Shown here: piece after piece, positions 53,807-63,030 of the stretch
Numbering within the stretch: the stretch's first letter is position 1
Layout: every line of letters begins with the position of its first letter
Assembly: GCA_964463965.1 (NCBI GenBank)
Contig: CAYXED010000009.1
Coordinates: forward strand, 1 to 64,000
Origin: UBA2166 sp964463965
GTDB lineage: Bacteria; Nitrospirota; Nitrospiria; Nitrospirales; UBA2166
Direction of reading: 5' to 3'
Length of the DNA stretch: 64,000 nucleotides
Made by a program: the position numbers and the translations under genes
Notes under the pieces: generated by a model
The model's input: the letters and a program-made list of their open reading frames with translations, nothing else
Database searches by the model: none
What the model was told of the DNA's origin: nothing

Positions 53807-54691
53807 TTATGGAAGAATGTCCACGGCAATAGGTTCAAAGGGGTTTTCAGTTGGACTTAATCTATAACCCATGCATGCGGGGAGCCTATTCTCGGGGCTT
53901 CCATCAACCCCTCGAGTGCTAAACTTGCTATGAAATATTTCTACGATCTGGGTAGTAAAAATAGCAGGAGCCAAGAATGCTGAACCGTGATTCATGTGGA
54001 AATGGATATGTGCGTTGTTGCTGCCGGTATCCGGTGGTAAATAAAAATATGCAATGATCTGGCCCTTGGTAACCACATCACCTGATTGAACTAAAATATA
54101 GGGTTTGTAAAACTCTGAGTCATTGGGGTTAATAAATGGTTCAATACTATATAGAAGATTAACATTTTGACCATTTTTTGTTGCCACTGTTAGTGATACT
54201 CCATATCGATAATTGTCGCCGACAGGAAAATATGTGTCGATATGATCAATGATTCCATCTGTGACTGCATAGATGGGAGGGTAGTTGGTGGGAATATTAA
54301 TGCCATCTTTTGGCCAGGCATTATCAGCATTGTTTAGGTAGAGATGTCCTCCTGCATGAGGATTGATGCTATTGAGCCCTCGAAAACAGTGGCCATCAAT
54401 GAGCAGACTAAAGTCCATAAGAAACTGATCGCTGGGTGTACTTAAAAACGATGAAATATCAGGAATTTCAAGGTCTTTTGCAGAGGACGTTGGGGTTGTT
54501 CCACTTTCGAGTACGGTGCTCCCAGTCGTATTGTCTTGAGATACTGGGATTATTTCATTTTCGAGTACATCGCCTTCAGTCGTATTATCTTGAAATATTG
54601 AGGTTACGCGATCGTCGACTCCACAGCTATTTATGGTGAGCGTACAGAGTATTCCAATGCAATACAGCATATAAGGGGGGTTTTTGATCAT
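53807..54691 (-). CDS. LytM/M23-like lipoprotein, probably degenerate
   Basis: 294 aa with lipobox INSC. After an Asn/Thr-rich spacer with a repeated DNTT...VLE unit, the C-terminal part carries SGDVVTKGQIIAYFYLPP and AHIHFHM, as in M23 endopeptidases. AVTDGIIDHID matches the first M23 strand. The first metal ligands (H...D) are not clear, so it may be catalytically inactive, as are many LytM factors. It may act in peptidoglycan turnover or as an activator. Confidence 0.6.
   Translation of the reverse strand: MIKNPPYMLYCIGILCTLTINSCGVDDRVTSIFQDNTTEGDVLENEIIPVSQDNTTGSTVLESGTTPTSSAKDLEIPDISSFLSTPSDQFLMDFSLLIDGHCFRGLNSINPHAGGHLYLNNADNAWPKDGINIPTNYPPIYAVTDGIIDHIDTYFPVGDNYRYGVSLTVATKNGQNVNLLYSIEPFINPNDSEFYKPYILVQSGDVVTKGQIIAYFYLPPDTGSNNAHIHFHMNHGSAFLAPAIFTTQIVEIFHSKFSTRGVDGSPENRLPACMGYRLSPTENPFEPIAVDILP
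54502..54609 (-). repeat. Imperfect 54-bp tandem repeat in the LytM-like gene
   Basis: Two imperfect 54-bp units encode an 18-aa spacer unit (QDNTT...VLE) between the lipid anchor and the M23-like domain. Period is in frame. Confidence 0.6.
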
Positions 54692-54799
54692 TTGTTGTCC
54701 TTTGGAGTATGGTTTTGTAGTACCAGTCGGTACGTGATTAAGATATTAAGAAATTACCCGTTAGTATTGGCTTTTGAGATTTTTATCAAGATCCATATT

Positions 54800-55306
54800 T
54801 TAAAACGATTCTTCAGTCTGTTGTATGGGTGTCGATGCGCTTCCTGACCATGCTGAGGCACACGTTTCATCGCCTGTATCAAAGGTAAAAGCTAACGTTT
54901 TGTTATTTTCAGTCGCTGTGACATTTGATCTGAAAATTGAATTGAGAGGGCCTAGGGTTATGACAGCTGTAAAGGATGTCTGTGAAAAAATAATATCATC
55001 CATGCTGTATTGAAGTGTATCGTTTCCCAAAACACTCTCACCCTCTGAGGTAAGAACAAGTGTTCCTCGTCCTTGAGGCCGAATATTTACTGCTGTGTCC
55101 CAAAGAAAAGTTTCTCCTGTAAAGGTTGTGTCAATAGGGCATGCCGTGATGATTTCGATGGCTGTTCCAGTATAGGTTCCGACAATGTCGGTAAGTGTTA
55201 AACCTGTTGCTGGAGGTTGGGTATTAGTTCCATCACCACATGCGGAAGTGAGGATGGAGACAGTGAGTAGTGTAAGCAATGTAGCTAATCCTTTGAGTCG
55301 ATTCAT
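54800..55306 (-). CDS. Lipoprotein of unknown function
   Basis: 168 aa. Lipobox TSAC, followed by a Thr-rich start and a beta-rich body (TDIVGTYTGTAIEI, INIRPQ-like strands, TAVITLGPLNS). Two Cys could pair (ITACP and DETCAS). GGAG lies just upstream of the start. I recognise no family. It is between the LytM-like lipoprotein and a Sel1 lipoprotein. Confidence 0.6.
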   Translation of the reverse strand: MNRLKGLATLLTLLTVSILTSACGDGTNTQPPATGLTLTDIVGTYTGTAIEIITACPIDTTFTGETFLWDTAVNIRPQGRGTLVLTSEGESVLGNDTLQYSMDDIIFSQTSFTAVITLGPLNSIFRSNVTATENNKTLAFTFDTGDETCASAWSGSASTPIQQTEESF

Positions 55307-55350
55307 CCATATACTCCGTCTTTGAGGTCTTTAATCTTGCGCGGCTGTCA

Positions 55351-55920
55351 CTACTCTCTTTTGTGAGTAGATAACCACGTCTGTGCTAACTTCTCACCTT
55401 TAGAAACCTGCTCTTGAGAGAATTTTTTCATGGCGAGTTTTTTTGTTTTAAGTGCTCGGTCTTGAATAATTTTCGTGAGCTCGCCCTCGGAATCGTTTTT
55501 AGTTGAGGAGGCAATTGTATACCATTTGTATGCTTCAGTTTTGTTCTGTGGTAGGCCGTGCCCTGCTTCGTACAATAGCCCCAGTTTATATTGGGCTGAA
55601 ATAAATCCCCCTTCTGCAGATTTTTGATACCATGATATGGCCTCGTCAGTGTTTTGTGGCGCTCCTGATCCTATATCGTACATTACTCCAACTTTGTATT
55701 GAGCTTCTGGGATATTAGCTAGTGCAGCAGGATATATTTTGGGAAATGACTCAGCATGCTCTTTCCTTTGATATGCCATCAGCCCTTCTTTGTACAGACT
55801 GACATCGTACGAGTCTGTAGAATGGGAAGATGCTGAAGAATCTGTATTTGATTTAGGTTCACATCCGAGAATGAGAGCAAAAAGTATTATAAAACAACAA
55901 GCAATAAGTATTTTTTTCAT
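55351..55920 (-). CDS. Short Sel1-repeat lipoprotein
   Basis: 189 aa with lipobox LILGC. Two clear Sel1-type repeats (PEAQYKVGVMYDIGSGAPQN, AQYKLGLLYEAGHGLPQN) and partial ones form an alpha-helical solenoid for protein binding. The C-terminus is a charged helix (KKLAMKKFSQEQVSKGEKLA) that resembles the end of the protein at 57861. Confidence 0.8.
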   Translation of the reverse strand: MKKILIACCFIILFALILGCEPKSNTDSSASSHSTDSYDVSLYKEGLMAYQRKEHAESFPKIYPAALANIPEAQYKVGVMYDIGSGAPQNTDEAISWYQKSAEGGFISAQYKLGLLYEAGHGLPQNKTEAYKWYTIASSTKNDSEGELTKIIQDRALKTKKLAMKKFSQEQVSKGEKLAQTWLSTHKRE

Positions 55921-55942
55921 GGAACTCCCTTGGTTTATATAA

Positions 55943-56707
55943 TTAGTTGTATCGGTTTAAGCACGCGTTTGTCACGATGTTGTTTCTATTGCCTTGTATG
56001 CGATAAATTGCTTCTGCTCTCGTACATTCCCAGGTATCAACAGGGTCGTTTTCAGACCATGTTTGAAATAGAGAAAAATTTTTGTGTGTGATGATGCCTT
56101 TGTTGGGATAGACAGCATCCATATATAGATATGTTCTTGCAATGTCCCCACGAATTTCTGGGCGAGGTTCGACTGTACGACGTGAAATTTCGACATCACA
56201 TGCTCCAAACTGTCTTGCTTCACCACTGATGATGCCCATGGGGTAGTTGCTGCGTCGTCCATTGACTTCTCCAATTGCAGGATACAGGTTGTACATATCT
56301 GCCTGCATCTGTTGAAAAATATGATTTGTTTTTGTAGCACATTTTCGTCCCTTAAAAGGAGTACCTCGCTTGTTACGGCATTGTGAGTGGCCATCTTTCC
56401 ATTCTCTCAATGAGTGTCCAAATGTATGAGCAGGGACAACATGCTCCCACTCTATTCTGTGTGCACGGGCTGTATTCTTTTTTGGAACATATCCACATTC
56501 GGAAAAATGAGGTGTCTTGTCTTGAAAGGAACATCCACAATAGAGAGTGATGGCGTGTTCTTCATATATTTTTTGAAGAAATTTTTTCGATTGTAGAAAT
56601 GAAGTAATTTTTGTGTTTTGAGCCATGACAAAAGGTGTGAATAGGATAGCTGGAAGCAAAAGAAACAAAGTCGATATGACATGCTTTGAAAAAAAATGAA
56701 AACGCAT
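55943..56707 (-). CDS. endA: Exported endonuclease I (EndA family)
   Basis: 254 aa. A signal peptide (to FVMA-QN) places it in the periplasm or outside. It has the endonuclease I pattern: RIEWEHVVPAHTFGHSL (beta-beta-alpha-metal catalytic His region), DMYNLYPAIGEVNGRRSN, GDIARTYLYM and DPVDTWECTRAEAIYRIQGNRNNIV. Several Cys may form disulfides. It is a Mg-dependent non-specific nuclease that degrades external DNA. Two Sel1 genes and a DUF6868 gene flank it. Confidence 0.9.
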   Translation of the reverse strand: MRFHFFSKHVISTLFLLLPAILFTPFVMAQNTKITSFLQSKKFLQKIYEEHAITLYCGCSFQDKTPHFSECGYVPKKNTARAHRIEWEHVVPAHTFGHSLREWKDGHSQCRNKRGTPFKGRKCATKTNHIFQQMQADMYNLYPAIGEVNGRRSNYPMGIISGEARQFGACDVEISRRTVEPRPEIRGDIARTYLYMDAVYPNKGIITHKNFSLFQTWSENDPVDTWECTRAEAIYRIQGNRNNIVTNACLNRYN

Positions 56708-56772
56708 TGTCAGTCAGGCAGTATTATGTTTGGTATGGATAATCAGTGATGTAAGGTTTTTTCATGCAGCGA

Positions 56773-57018
56773 TTACCCAAGAATATGTAAGGCTACATAT
56801 GGGGAAAGATTAAAAATAAATATTATGAGCTTGTATTGTCCCATGAGTGTATAGTGGACTACTTCAAAATCTTTCTTTGAGACCTCTTGGAACCATTTAC
56901 GGTGAAACTGATAGACCCAATCTTTTGCTAGGGTAAACATCAGAAACCAATAAAACAATACAGCAATATTTATTGCCGTACACCATCCTAATGTTTCATG
57001 AAGAAGCTCAAGGGTCAT
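56773..57018 (-). CDS. DUF6868-like two-helix membrane protein
   Basis: 81 aa with helices INIAVLFYWFLMFTLA and LIIFIFNLSPYVALHILG, joined by a loop with VYQFHRKWFQEVSKKDFEVVHY. This matches the pattern I know from DUF6868 proteins (GWCT.INI...LFW at the start). It overlaps the end of the Sel1 gene upstream by 11 bases. No function is known. Confidence 0.7.
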   Translation of the reverse strand: MTLELLHETLGWCTAINIAVLFYWFLMFTLAKDWVYQFHRKWFQEVSKKDFEVVHYTLMGQYKLIIFIFNLSPYVALHILG

Positions 57019-57820
57019 GAGTGTCAGTGAGTTTTTGTGGGAGACGATTTGTAGTAGTAATGTGTGTTTGTTCGGCGCCCTGTTTGTACCAATATAAGGC
57101 TTTCTGAAGGTCTTGGGGAAGTGCTGCTCCTCTCCTGTATATTCCGGCGAGTTTAGTTTGTGAATTCACGTGGCCAACTTCTGCTGCTTTTGTATACCAA
57201 TTGATTGCTTGGGTAATGTTTCGTGGCACTCCATTGCCAGATTCGTATATCATGCCTAGGTTGTAGTTGGCATTGGGATCTCCAGCTTCTGCAGCCTGTC
57301 GATACCAATGTATTGCGTTATCAAGGCTTTGCTCTAGACCGTCCCCATACTGGTACATCACCCCGAGGTTGGTTTGTGCACTTGCGTGGCCAGCCTCTGC
57401 CGCTTTTAAGTACCATTTGGCAGCTATTGTATGGTTTTGTAAAACACCTTGTCCGTATTCATACATCCAGCCAATGTGTACTTGTGCCTCTAAATCACCA
57501 GCGGCTGCCGAATTTTCCCAATACGACAAGGCAGTCGTGTAGTCCTTCCGTTGATATGCTTCGAGTCCCCTCTGATAGGCGCTATTATTAACGGTTGTAT
57601 CTTGTGGCGTTGCTGTAGGGGGCATTGCAACTGAGGGGGGCTTTTCGACATCAGTTCCCATCTTAAATTCACACGCAGTGTTAAACACAATGAATATAGA
57701 GAGAAAAAACTTCACAAGTAGGAGTGTATATTGGTTCTTGATTACTTGGCATTTGATGGAATATTGGCAAAAGGTAGTGCGTGGAAAGGTATGAGGATGC
57801 ATGGTGGGCTGCCAACTCAT
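57008..57820 (-). CDS. Sel1-repeat lipoprotein, 4 repeats
   Basis: 270 aa from a start at 57820; the frame is open further to 57907. A signal-like segment (LLLVKFFLSIFIVFNTAC) lies well inside the N-terminus, so the exact start is uncertain. Four or more Sel1 repeats follow (AQVHIGWMYEYGQGVLQN, AQTNLGVMYQYGDGLEQS, ANYNLGMIYESGNGVPRN, SQTKLAGIYRRGAALPQD). The protein would be a helical scaffold. It follows the large Sel1 lipoprotein on the same strand. Confidence 0.75.
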   Translation of the reverse strand: MSWQPTMHPHTFPRTTFCQYSIKCQVIKNQYTLLLVKFFLSIFIVFNTACEFKMGTDVEKPPSVAMPPTATPQDTTVNNSAYQRGLEAYQRKDYTTALSYWENSAAAGDLEAQVHIGWMYEYGQGVLQNHTIAAKWYLKAAEAGHASAQTNLGVMYQYGDGLEQSLDNAIHWYRQAAEAGDPNANYNLGMIYESGNGVPRNITQAINWYTKAAEVGHVNSQTKLAGIYRRGAALPQDLQKALYWYKQGAEQTHITTTNRLPQKLTDTHDP

Positions 57821-57860
57821 CAAGAATTCCACTATTGCAATGCCATGAAGTTTAATTTTT

Positions 57861-59132
57861 CTATTGTGCTGATGTCCATTCGTGAGCAAGCTGCTGCGCT
57901 CTTTCAAGCTCTTCCTTTGACATTTGTTTTGCTACTTTATCTCTGGCTTCAAGGGCATGAGACCTTATAGATTTAGTAGTTGCAGCGGCTGCGGCAAGGT
58001 TATACCACTTATGAGATTGTATGGGGTCACCGAGTACTCCATTGCCTTTGTCATACATGACTCCAAGGTTGAACTTAGCTCTTGCATGCCCAGCCTCTGC
58101 TGCTTGCGTATACCATCGTATTGCCTCTTCAAAGTGTTGAGGAATTCCTTTGCCTTGATCATACATTAAGGCAAGATTGAATTGCGCGTGAGGGTGCCCT
58201 CCCCACGATGCTTTGCTCCACCAATGTACGGCTTCTACGAAATCTTGGAGTACACCTCTCCCTTCGTGGTACATCCCTCCAAGAGCTGATTGCGCATCCC
58301 TATCGCCGGCTTTTGCCGCCGTATGTACCCAGTGAGCCATTTCCTCAACGTTATATTGTGCGTCCTGTTTTTTTTCGGTCAGGAGGGCAAGGTTTAGTTG
58401 TGCGGTTCGATTGCCAGCTTCTGCTGCTTTACGATAGTAGTGCTCTGTTTCTTCAAGATCTTTTGGGGATCCCTGTCTAAGAGCATACATTACGCCAAGT
58501 AATGTTTGAGCCTCTTCATCATTTGTTTTTGCAGCTTCATGTATCCAGTGTACAGCTTGTGAATCGTTTTTTGATGTTCCTAGAGCGCTTGCTTGCATTG
58601 AAGCAAGCGCTCTCATGGCTCTTGTATCACCAGTTTGTGCAGCTTGTTTATACCAGCGAGAAGCTGAGAGATGGTTCTGAGGAACTCCCCAACCTTCAGC
58701 ATACATTTGTCCCAGATGGTAGCGGGAAGCTGCATTCCCATTTTCCGAAGCTTTTAAGTACCACTGGATTGCTTCTGCATAATCTTGTGTTATACCACGT
58801 CCTGTAGCATAGATTTGACCAAGCCTATATTGAGCACCTGCATGGCCGGCTTCTGCCGCTTTCGTGTACCAGTGGGCTGCTTCTTTCTCATCGTGTTTCA
58901 CCCCTTCTCCTGTAGAGTATAGTAAGGCAAGGTTATATTGGGCATTCACATCACCTTCTTCCGCAGTGTTTTCAGTTTCTGAAAATGATGATAGCGTATC
59001 AGTGGGGGTGGGAGCACCTGCACATCCTAAGAGAAAAACCATAGATGTGAGTAACAATAGCGTGCTTAAATATGTATGTGTTTTCAGCCAAATGTTGTTA
59101 TGCGACTCTGTTAATGATAATGTCCGACCCAT
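57861..59132 (-). CDS. Large Sel1-repeat lipoprotein, about nine repeats
   Basis: 423 aa with GGAGG before the ATG. Lipobox FLLGC. About nine 36-aa Sel1 units follow, e.g. AQYNLALLYSTGEGVKHD, AQYRLGQIYATGRGITQD, SRYHLGQMYAEGWGVPQN, AQFNLALMYDQGKGIPQH, AKFNLGVMYDKGNGVLGD, with degenerate ones in the middle (QTLLGVMYALRQGSPKD). It should be a long alpha-solenoid attached to a membrane, probably binding partner proteins. The C-terminus is a charged helix. It lies upstream of, and on the same strand as, two shorter Sel1 genes. Confidence 0.85.
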   Translation of the reverse strand: MGRTLSLTESHNNIWLKTHTYLSTLLLLTSMVFLLGCAGAPTPTDTLSSFSETENTAEEGDVNAQYNLALLYSTGEGVKHDEKEAAHWYTKAAEAGHAGAQYRLGQIYATGRGITQDYAEAIQWYLKASENGNAASRYHLGQMYAEGWGVPQNHLSASRWYKQAAQTGDTRAMRALASMQASALGTSKNDSQAVHWIHEAAKTNDEEAQTLLGVMYALRQGSPKDLEETEHYYRKAAEAGNRTAQLNLALLTEKKQDAQYNVEEMAHWVHTAAKAGDRDAQSALGGMYHEGRGVLQDFVEAVHWWSKASWGGHPHAQFNLALMYDQGKGIPQHFEEAIRWYTQAAEAGHARAKFNLGVMYDKGNGVLGDPIQSHKWYNLAAAAATTKSIRSHALEARDKVAKQMSKEELERAQQLAHEWTSAQ

Positions 59133-59271
59133 CGAAACACCTCCATGAAGGGTAGAGTTGAGCCTGCTGCCATCTCCATAATAAATTAATCAATAATCTT
59201 TGGAAACCAATATGGCAATTTTTCTTAGGCCTGTGTTATTACCGAAGAGAACTTGAGAGGTATATATCAAA

Positions 59272-59850
59272 ATGAAATTCTGGCTGTTACTCTTCATTAT
59301 GCTGTTCGGGGTTATTGGGGTATCTTTTGCACATCAACCTATATTAAATCAACAAATAGCCATTGATGTTGCCACACCTTATGTGATTGAAGAACCTGAA
59401 ATTTCGAAAGCGATATTTTCTGCACTAGGTGGAACCCCTCACTATTACCAAATTGTGGCCGACAAAGAATTCCAATTTTACGCTGGAATTACGGTTCCGA
59501 AAATTGATGGGTGCAATCATTTTACACGGGTTTCTTTGGCCATTTTGGATGAAAACTTACGTCCTATTCAAACACTTGATGGAGAGGGTTTTCAGTGGTG
59601 GGAGTGGTATGAAGAGTTTGGAAAGAAATGGTATTGGATCGGTCCTGAGTACGGACATGGTTTTAAAAGTACGCGAGCATTTTCCCCTGGAACGTACTAT
59701 ATTAAGGTCTACAACGATGGAAATATAGGGAATTATGCCTTGGCCGTAGGTGATATTGAAAAGTTCACTCCACTGGTTATTTTTAAAATGGTTTTCACAC
59801 TGCCAAAAATTAATAAGAAGTTTTGGGATGAAGTAACCTGCGGCGACTAA
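59272..59850 (+). CDS. Exported protein of a widespread unknown family
   Basis: 192 aa with a signal peptide (to SFA-HQ). The mature part has EEPEISKAIFSALGGTPHYYQI, FYAGITVPKIDG, the aromatic QWWEWYEEFGKKWYWIGPEYG and FSPGTYYIKVYNDGNIGNYALAVGD, then a short C-terminal segment (LPKINKKFWDEV). From memory, a family with WYEEFGK.WYW.GPE and PGTYYI.V.N is found in many bacteria, but no function is known to me. It is the only plus-strand gene between 48439 and 62731. Confidence 0.65.
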   Translation: MKFWLLLFIMLFGVIGVSFAHQPILNQQIAIDVATPYVIEEPEISKAIFSALGGTPHYYQIVADKEFQFYAGITVPKIDGCNHFTRVSLAILDENLRPIQTLDGEGFQWWEWYEEFGKKWYWIGPEYGHGFKSTRAFSPGTYYIKVYNDGNIGNYALAVGDIEKFTPLVIFKMVFTLPKINKKFWDEVTCGD

Positions 59851-59916
59851 GATATGCCTTTCTAGCATGCTGGAGCTCTTAGGTTTCCCCTGATGGTTTT
59901 CCAATGTTTATTTTGC

Positions 59917-60732
59917 TTACTGGGCCCCAATACTGGTTTGTAGGAAATTAATTACGTCATCCCAATAGATGTCTCTAATTTCAAAAAACAATCTATGTCC
60001 ATTGTTCTCAAACGGGGGGTAAAGAGTCAGGGTTACATCTTTCTCTGCCGCTCTCAATGCATCTTCAACATCGCGAGATAGCTGTACATGGTTTGCTGGG
60101 AATGTGTCATTCTCCGAGACGTAGAGGCTTGTAGGCGCCAAAATAGGAGAAACGTCTATGAGTGTTTCTTGTAAGGTTGTAATTCCAGGGGCGGGTGCAA
60201 AGATGAGGATGGCGTGGACATCTCTGGGTTGTGCGATGGCGGCTTGCAGAGTCAAGAGTCCTCCACGGGAAAATCCCATAATTCCAATACGACTACGGTC
60301 TGCTTTTTCATGAGACCGCAGAGTGTCGAGTCCATCTAGAACCTCATCAAGGTGCCCTGCGAGTGGAACAGTTTCTGATCGTTTTTCTGAACGAGCTAGG
60401 AAACCCTCTTCTGCCAGTGCCATGCAAGTGCCCCTCAAGTCTCCCCCGACAGCTGTACCAAGACCGCCGTGATTGTAGAGGACACTAGGAAATGGGCCCT
60501 GACCAGAGGGCGTGCAGACATACGAGCCATCATCAAGTTTCGTTACTGTAAAAGAGACTTTAATAGAATCCATCCCAACTTCTTGATTTTCAGAAGCTGG
60601 GATGGCCGGTATAGGCGAGGGTATAGCTGATTCATTAGAGTTTCCACAAGCATTCAGGCAAAACATGCTTGTAAAGCCAATGCAGAGGAGTTGTATTGTG
60701 CGGACAACTTCAGATTGGGCCTCTATCTTCAA
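59917..60732 (-). CDS. Dienelactone hydrolase-like alpha/beta hydrolase lipoprotein
   Basis: 271 aa if the TTG at 60732 is used; an upstream ATG at 60789 would overlap the neighbour and give a long N-terminus without signal. Lipobox FCLNAC. The alpha/beta-hydrolase motifs are VLYNHGG (oxyanion), GFSRGG (nucleophile Ser), ENDTF (acid candidate) and NGHRLF (His). The catalytic triad looks intact. It probably hydrolyses an ester or lactone in the envelope. Confidence 0.75.
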   Translation of the reverse strand: MKIEAQSEVVRTIQLLCIGFTSMFCLNACGNSNESAIPSPIPAIPASENQEVGMDSIKVSFTVTKLDDGSYVCTPSGQGPFPSVLYNHGGLGTAVGGDLRGTCMALAEEGFLARSEKRSETVPLAGHLDEVLDGLDTLRSHEKADRSRIGIMGFSRGGLLTLQAAIAQPRDVHAILIFAPAPGITTLQETLIDVSPILAPTSLYVSENDTFPANHVQLSRDVEDALRAAEKDVTLTLYPPFENNGHRLFFEIRDIYWDDVINFLQTSIGAQ

Positions 60733-60748
60733 ACAGGTGATCTCGTTC

Positions 60749-62731
60749 TTATGGGCCTGCCAGTAAGTCAAGATTATAGGGGCCAGCACCCTGTGTTGGT
60801 AATATGGTCACCTGGGCGATTGTTTCTTCACTGAGTTCCACGGTGCAAGTTGCCGGTGAGGTATTGCTTTCGCATATTTCAAGTGGTTGTCCAGTCAATA
60901 AGTCAGTGATTGCAAGATCAAAATCTGCTGTAGATGCATGGGTTAATGTGATTGTTAGTTGGGTATTTTCACGGGCTGTTACGCGGTAGCTATCTATATC
61001 TCCAGATGTTTCAAGTGTACCCGTGACAGTAATGCAAGTGGCTTGGCGTAATCCTCCGATTTTTTGAGGATCTGCTGCTGATGTAGGCTCTTGTTCAAGA
61101 CGCCATGTATTTTTTTGACAATTGCGTCTATTGACTCGATGAACAAGAAGATTATTGTTTTCATTCTCTTCTGTAATAGAATCTTCATTGTCAATAGTAA
61201 GAAGTACAAATTGACTTGTGAGTGGGGGAAGATCTTGAAGACTTAGCTTCACTTTGAAAGGACTCTCTGAAATTAGTCCAGAAGTGGAAATTTGTTCTTC
61301 TTTGAGAAAGCCATCATTGTCATCAAGAATGCGGTCATTGGAGTGCCAGACCGAGACTGTAAAGCGATCTGTTGCTGTGATTGTCTGTCCTAAATTTCTA
61401 ATGCGGAGCTTCATGTTTAGTTTGTCTCTGGTAGCATTTCTTTTGTGAGTCACCTTCGTTAGTGTTGCTGTTAGATCTGGTTTTCCATCTGACAAGTCGT
61501 CCAAAGTGACGTCTGTTTCTATTGTCCCTATTTCTCCTACACTCTCTTCTGTGCTGAGTATGCTGATAGTGTTGTCAATGACGTTTGTCACATAGAGCTG
61601 ATTCCCATCTCGAGTGATCCCGATATCGCCGCTGACATGTATTGTTCCGGTCTGGACAGAGGAGAGCACCTGTTGAGAAATTAAATTGATTGCCGAGACA
61701 ACACCATCAAGGCCTAGTACGTAGGCATGAGCGCTGTCTGGACTAAAAACTGTTTTGACAGGGGTTCCCAGTACTACAATAGGGCTACTGACTGTGTCAT
61801 CAGTAAGGTTAATGATATGGACAGCCTGTTGATTAGTAGGGCAGCTGGGGCAAATATTAAAACTATTGGTTACAATGGCACGAGTGCCGTTTGGTGTTAG
61901 GTTGATACCTGCAGCGCCAATTCCAACTGGTATCGTCGCAATCACTTGATTCGTGCTTGCTTGGACTACAGTGACTTTGCTTTCAAAAAAATCGCTATCA
62001 ACTTCTCTAGATAAGACATAGACCTTGGCCCCACTTGGTGTGATTGCAAGATCTAATGCGACAAAAGATGGGTTGGTGTTTGTTCCAAATAGTGAGATGG
62101 TGGTGATCAATGTTCTGGTGGTCAAGTCAATTATCGAGACGAGGCCGTGTGATCCTAATATGTAGGCACGTCTACTGTCTGGAGTAATTGCGATATCAGT
62201 AGCTTGATCTCCAAATGGTATTTCAGTAGTGACTTGGTTGGTTGCTAAGTCTATTATGTGTATCGCTTGTGCTCTAGTTGGACATGAGTTAAGGCACAGT
62301 TTAACGTCATTTACTACGACGGCTAGAGTGTTGTTTGGCGTGATGGCAATTGCACCAGGGGCTAGCACAACTGGTATTGTGCTAACCACTGTGTTTGTTA
62401 TTAAGTCAATTACCGAGACTGTATTATCATCAAAATTTGGAATGAGTGCGTGTGTGCCAGTAGGTGTGATGGCAACATTCACAGGCCCAGCCCCAACTTG
62501 TAGTGGAGTAATGATTGTTTTATTGATTAGATCTATGATTGAAATTGATCCATCAACTCTGTGAGTGACGATTGCACGTGTAGCATTTGGTGTGATAGAT
62601 ATTTTTGTAGGGGCATCGCCTACGGCAATCGTCTCTACTACCGCGGTTGCTCCAAAGGCAAATACTGGTGTGAAAAGTAGCAAGAATAGGCTAAAGGCGA
62701 ATATGAGTATGGGATGCTTGCTTGTCATCAT
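60749..62731 (-). CDS. Exported YncE-like beta-propeller with CARDB and PPC-like domains
   Basis: 660 aa from the ATG at 62731, with a GGAAGAG site. The signal peptide ends near FAFGA. Residues about 30-400 form a propeller (VGDAPTKISITPNATRAIVTH, VGAGPVNVAITPTGTHALIP, and others), with CxxC-type pairs in CLNSCPT and CPSCPT. A CARDB domain (KPDLTATLTKVTHKR, ENENNN) and a PPC-like domain (LETSGDIDSY, DFDLAITDLLTG) follow. The last two match the CARDB-PPC tandem at 28577. It ends with no anchor. It probably is a secreted surface-binding protein. Confidence 0.8.
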   Translation of the reverse strand: MMTSKHPILIFAFSLFLLLFTPVFAFGATAVVETIAVGDAPTKISITPNATRAIVTHRVDGSISIIDLINKTIITPLQVGAGPVNVAITPTGTHALIPNFDDNTVSVIDLITNTVVSTIPVVLAPGAIAITPNNTLAVVVNDVKLCLNSCPTRAQAIHIIDLATNQVTTEIPFGDQATDIAITPDSRRAYILGSHGLVSIIDLTTRTLITTISLFGTNTNPSFVALDLAITPSGAKVYVLSREVDSDFFESKVTVVQASTNQVIATIPVGIGAAGINLTPNGTRAIVTNSFNICPSCPTNQQAVHIINLTDDTVSSPIVVLGTPVKTVFSPDSAHAYVLGLDGVVSAINLISQQVLSSVQTGTIHVSGDIGITRDGNQLYVTNVIDNTISILSTEESVGEIGTIETDVTLDDLSDGKPDLTATLTKVTHKRNATRDKLNMKLRIRNLGQTITATDRFTVSVWHSNDRILDDNDGFLKEEQISTSGLISESPFKVKLSLQDLPPLTSQFVLLTIDNEDSITEENENNNLLVHRVNRRNCQKNTWRLEQEPTSAADPQKIGGLRQATCITVTGTLETSGDIDSYRVTARENTQLTITLTHASTADFDLAITDLLTGQPLEICESNTSPATCTVELSEETIAQVTILPTQGAGPYNLDLLAGP

Positions 62732-63030
62732 TTGGCTCTTCCCTCTCTCCCTCAAAGTGTTGACTACGCGTTTTTCAATGTCGACAATGTATTGCCTCTT
62801 GGTCGCTATAAAACTGAATAGGAAGGCAAAATCCGAGCCAGCGATGAGAGTATTGTGCCCATTGCCCGAGTAATTGAAGTGTCGTACTTCAATATTATTG
62901 TCGTTGTGAAGGAGGCTTGGTCATAGACGCACATTCGTATCCTAATAGATACAGGGCGTATCCTAATGTTCCTTGAGGCTTTTATCAGTTGAGACACCCC
63001 ATTATATATGATTTTCGATTTATTAGGGCT
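62732..63030. promoter_or_regulatory. Divergent intergenic region with direct and inverted repeats
   Basis: An 8-bp perfect inverted repeat (62873-62880 with 62886-62893) has a 5-base spacer. CGTATCCTAAT occurs twice at 62936-62946 and 62957-62967, 21 bp apart (two helical turns). These lie between the divergent propeller and DUF2141 genes and may be operators. There is no gene here. Confidence 0.45.
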
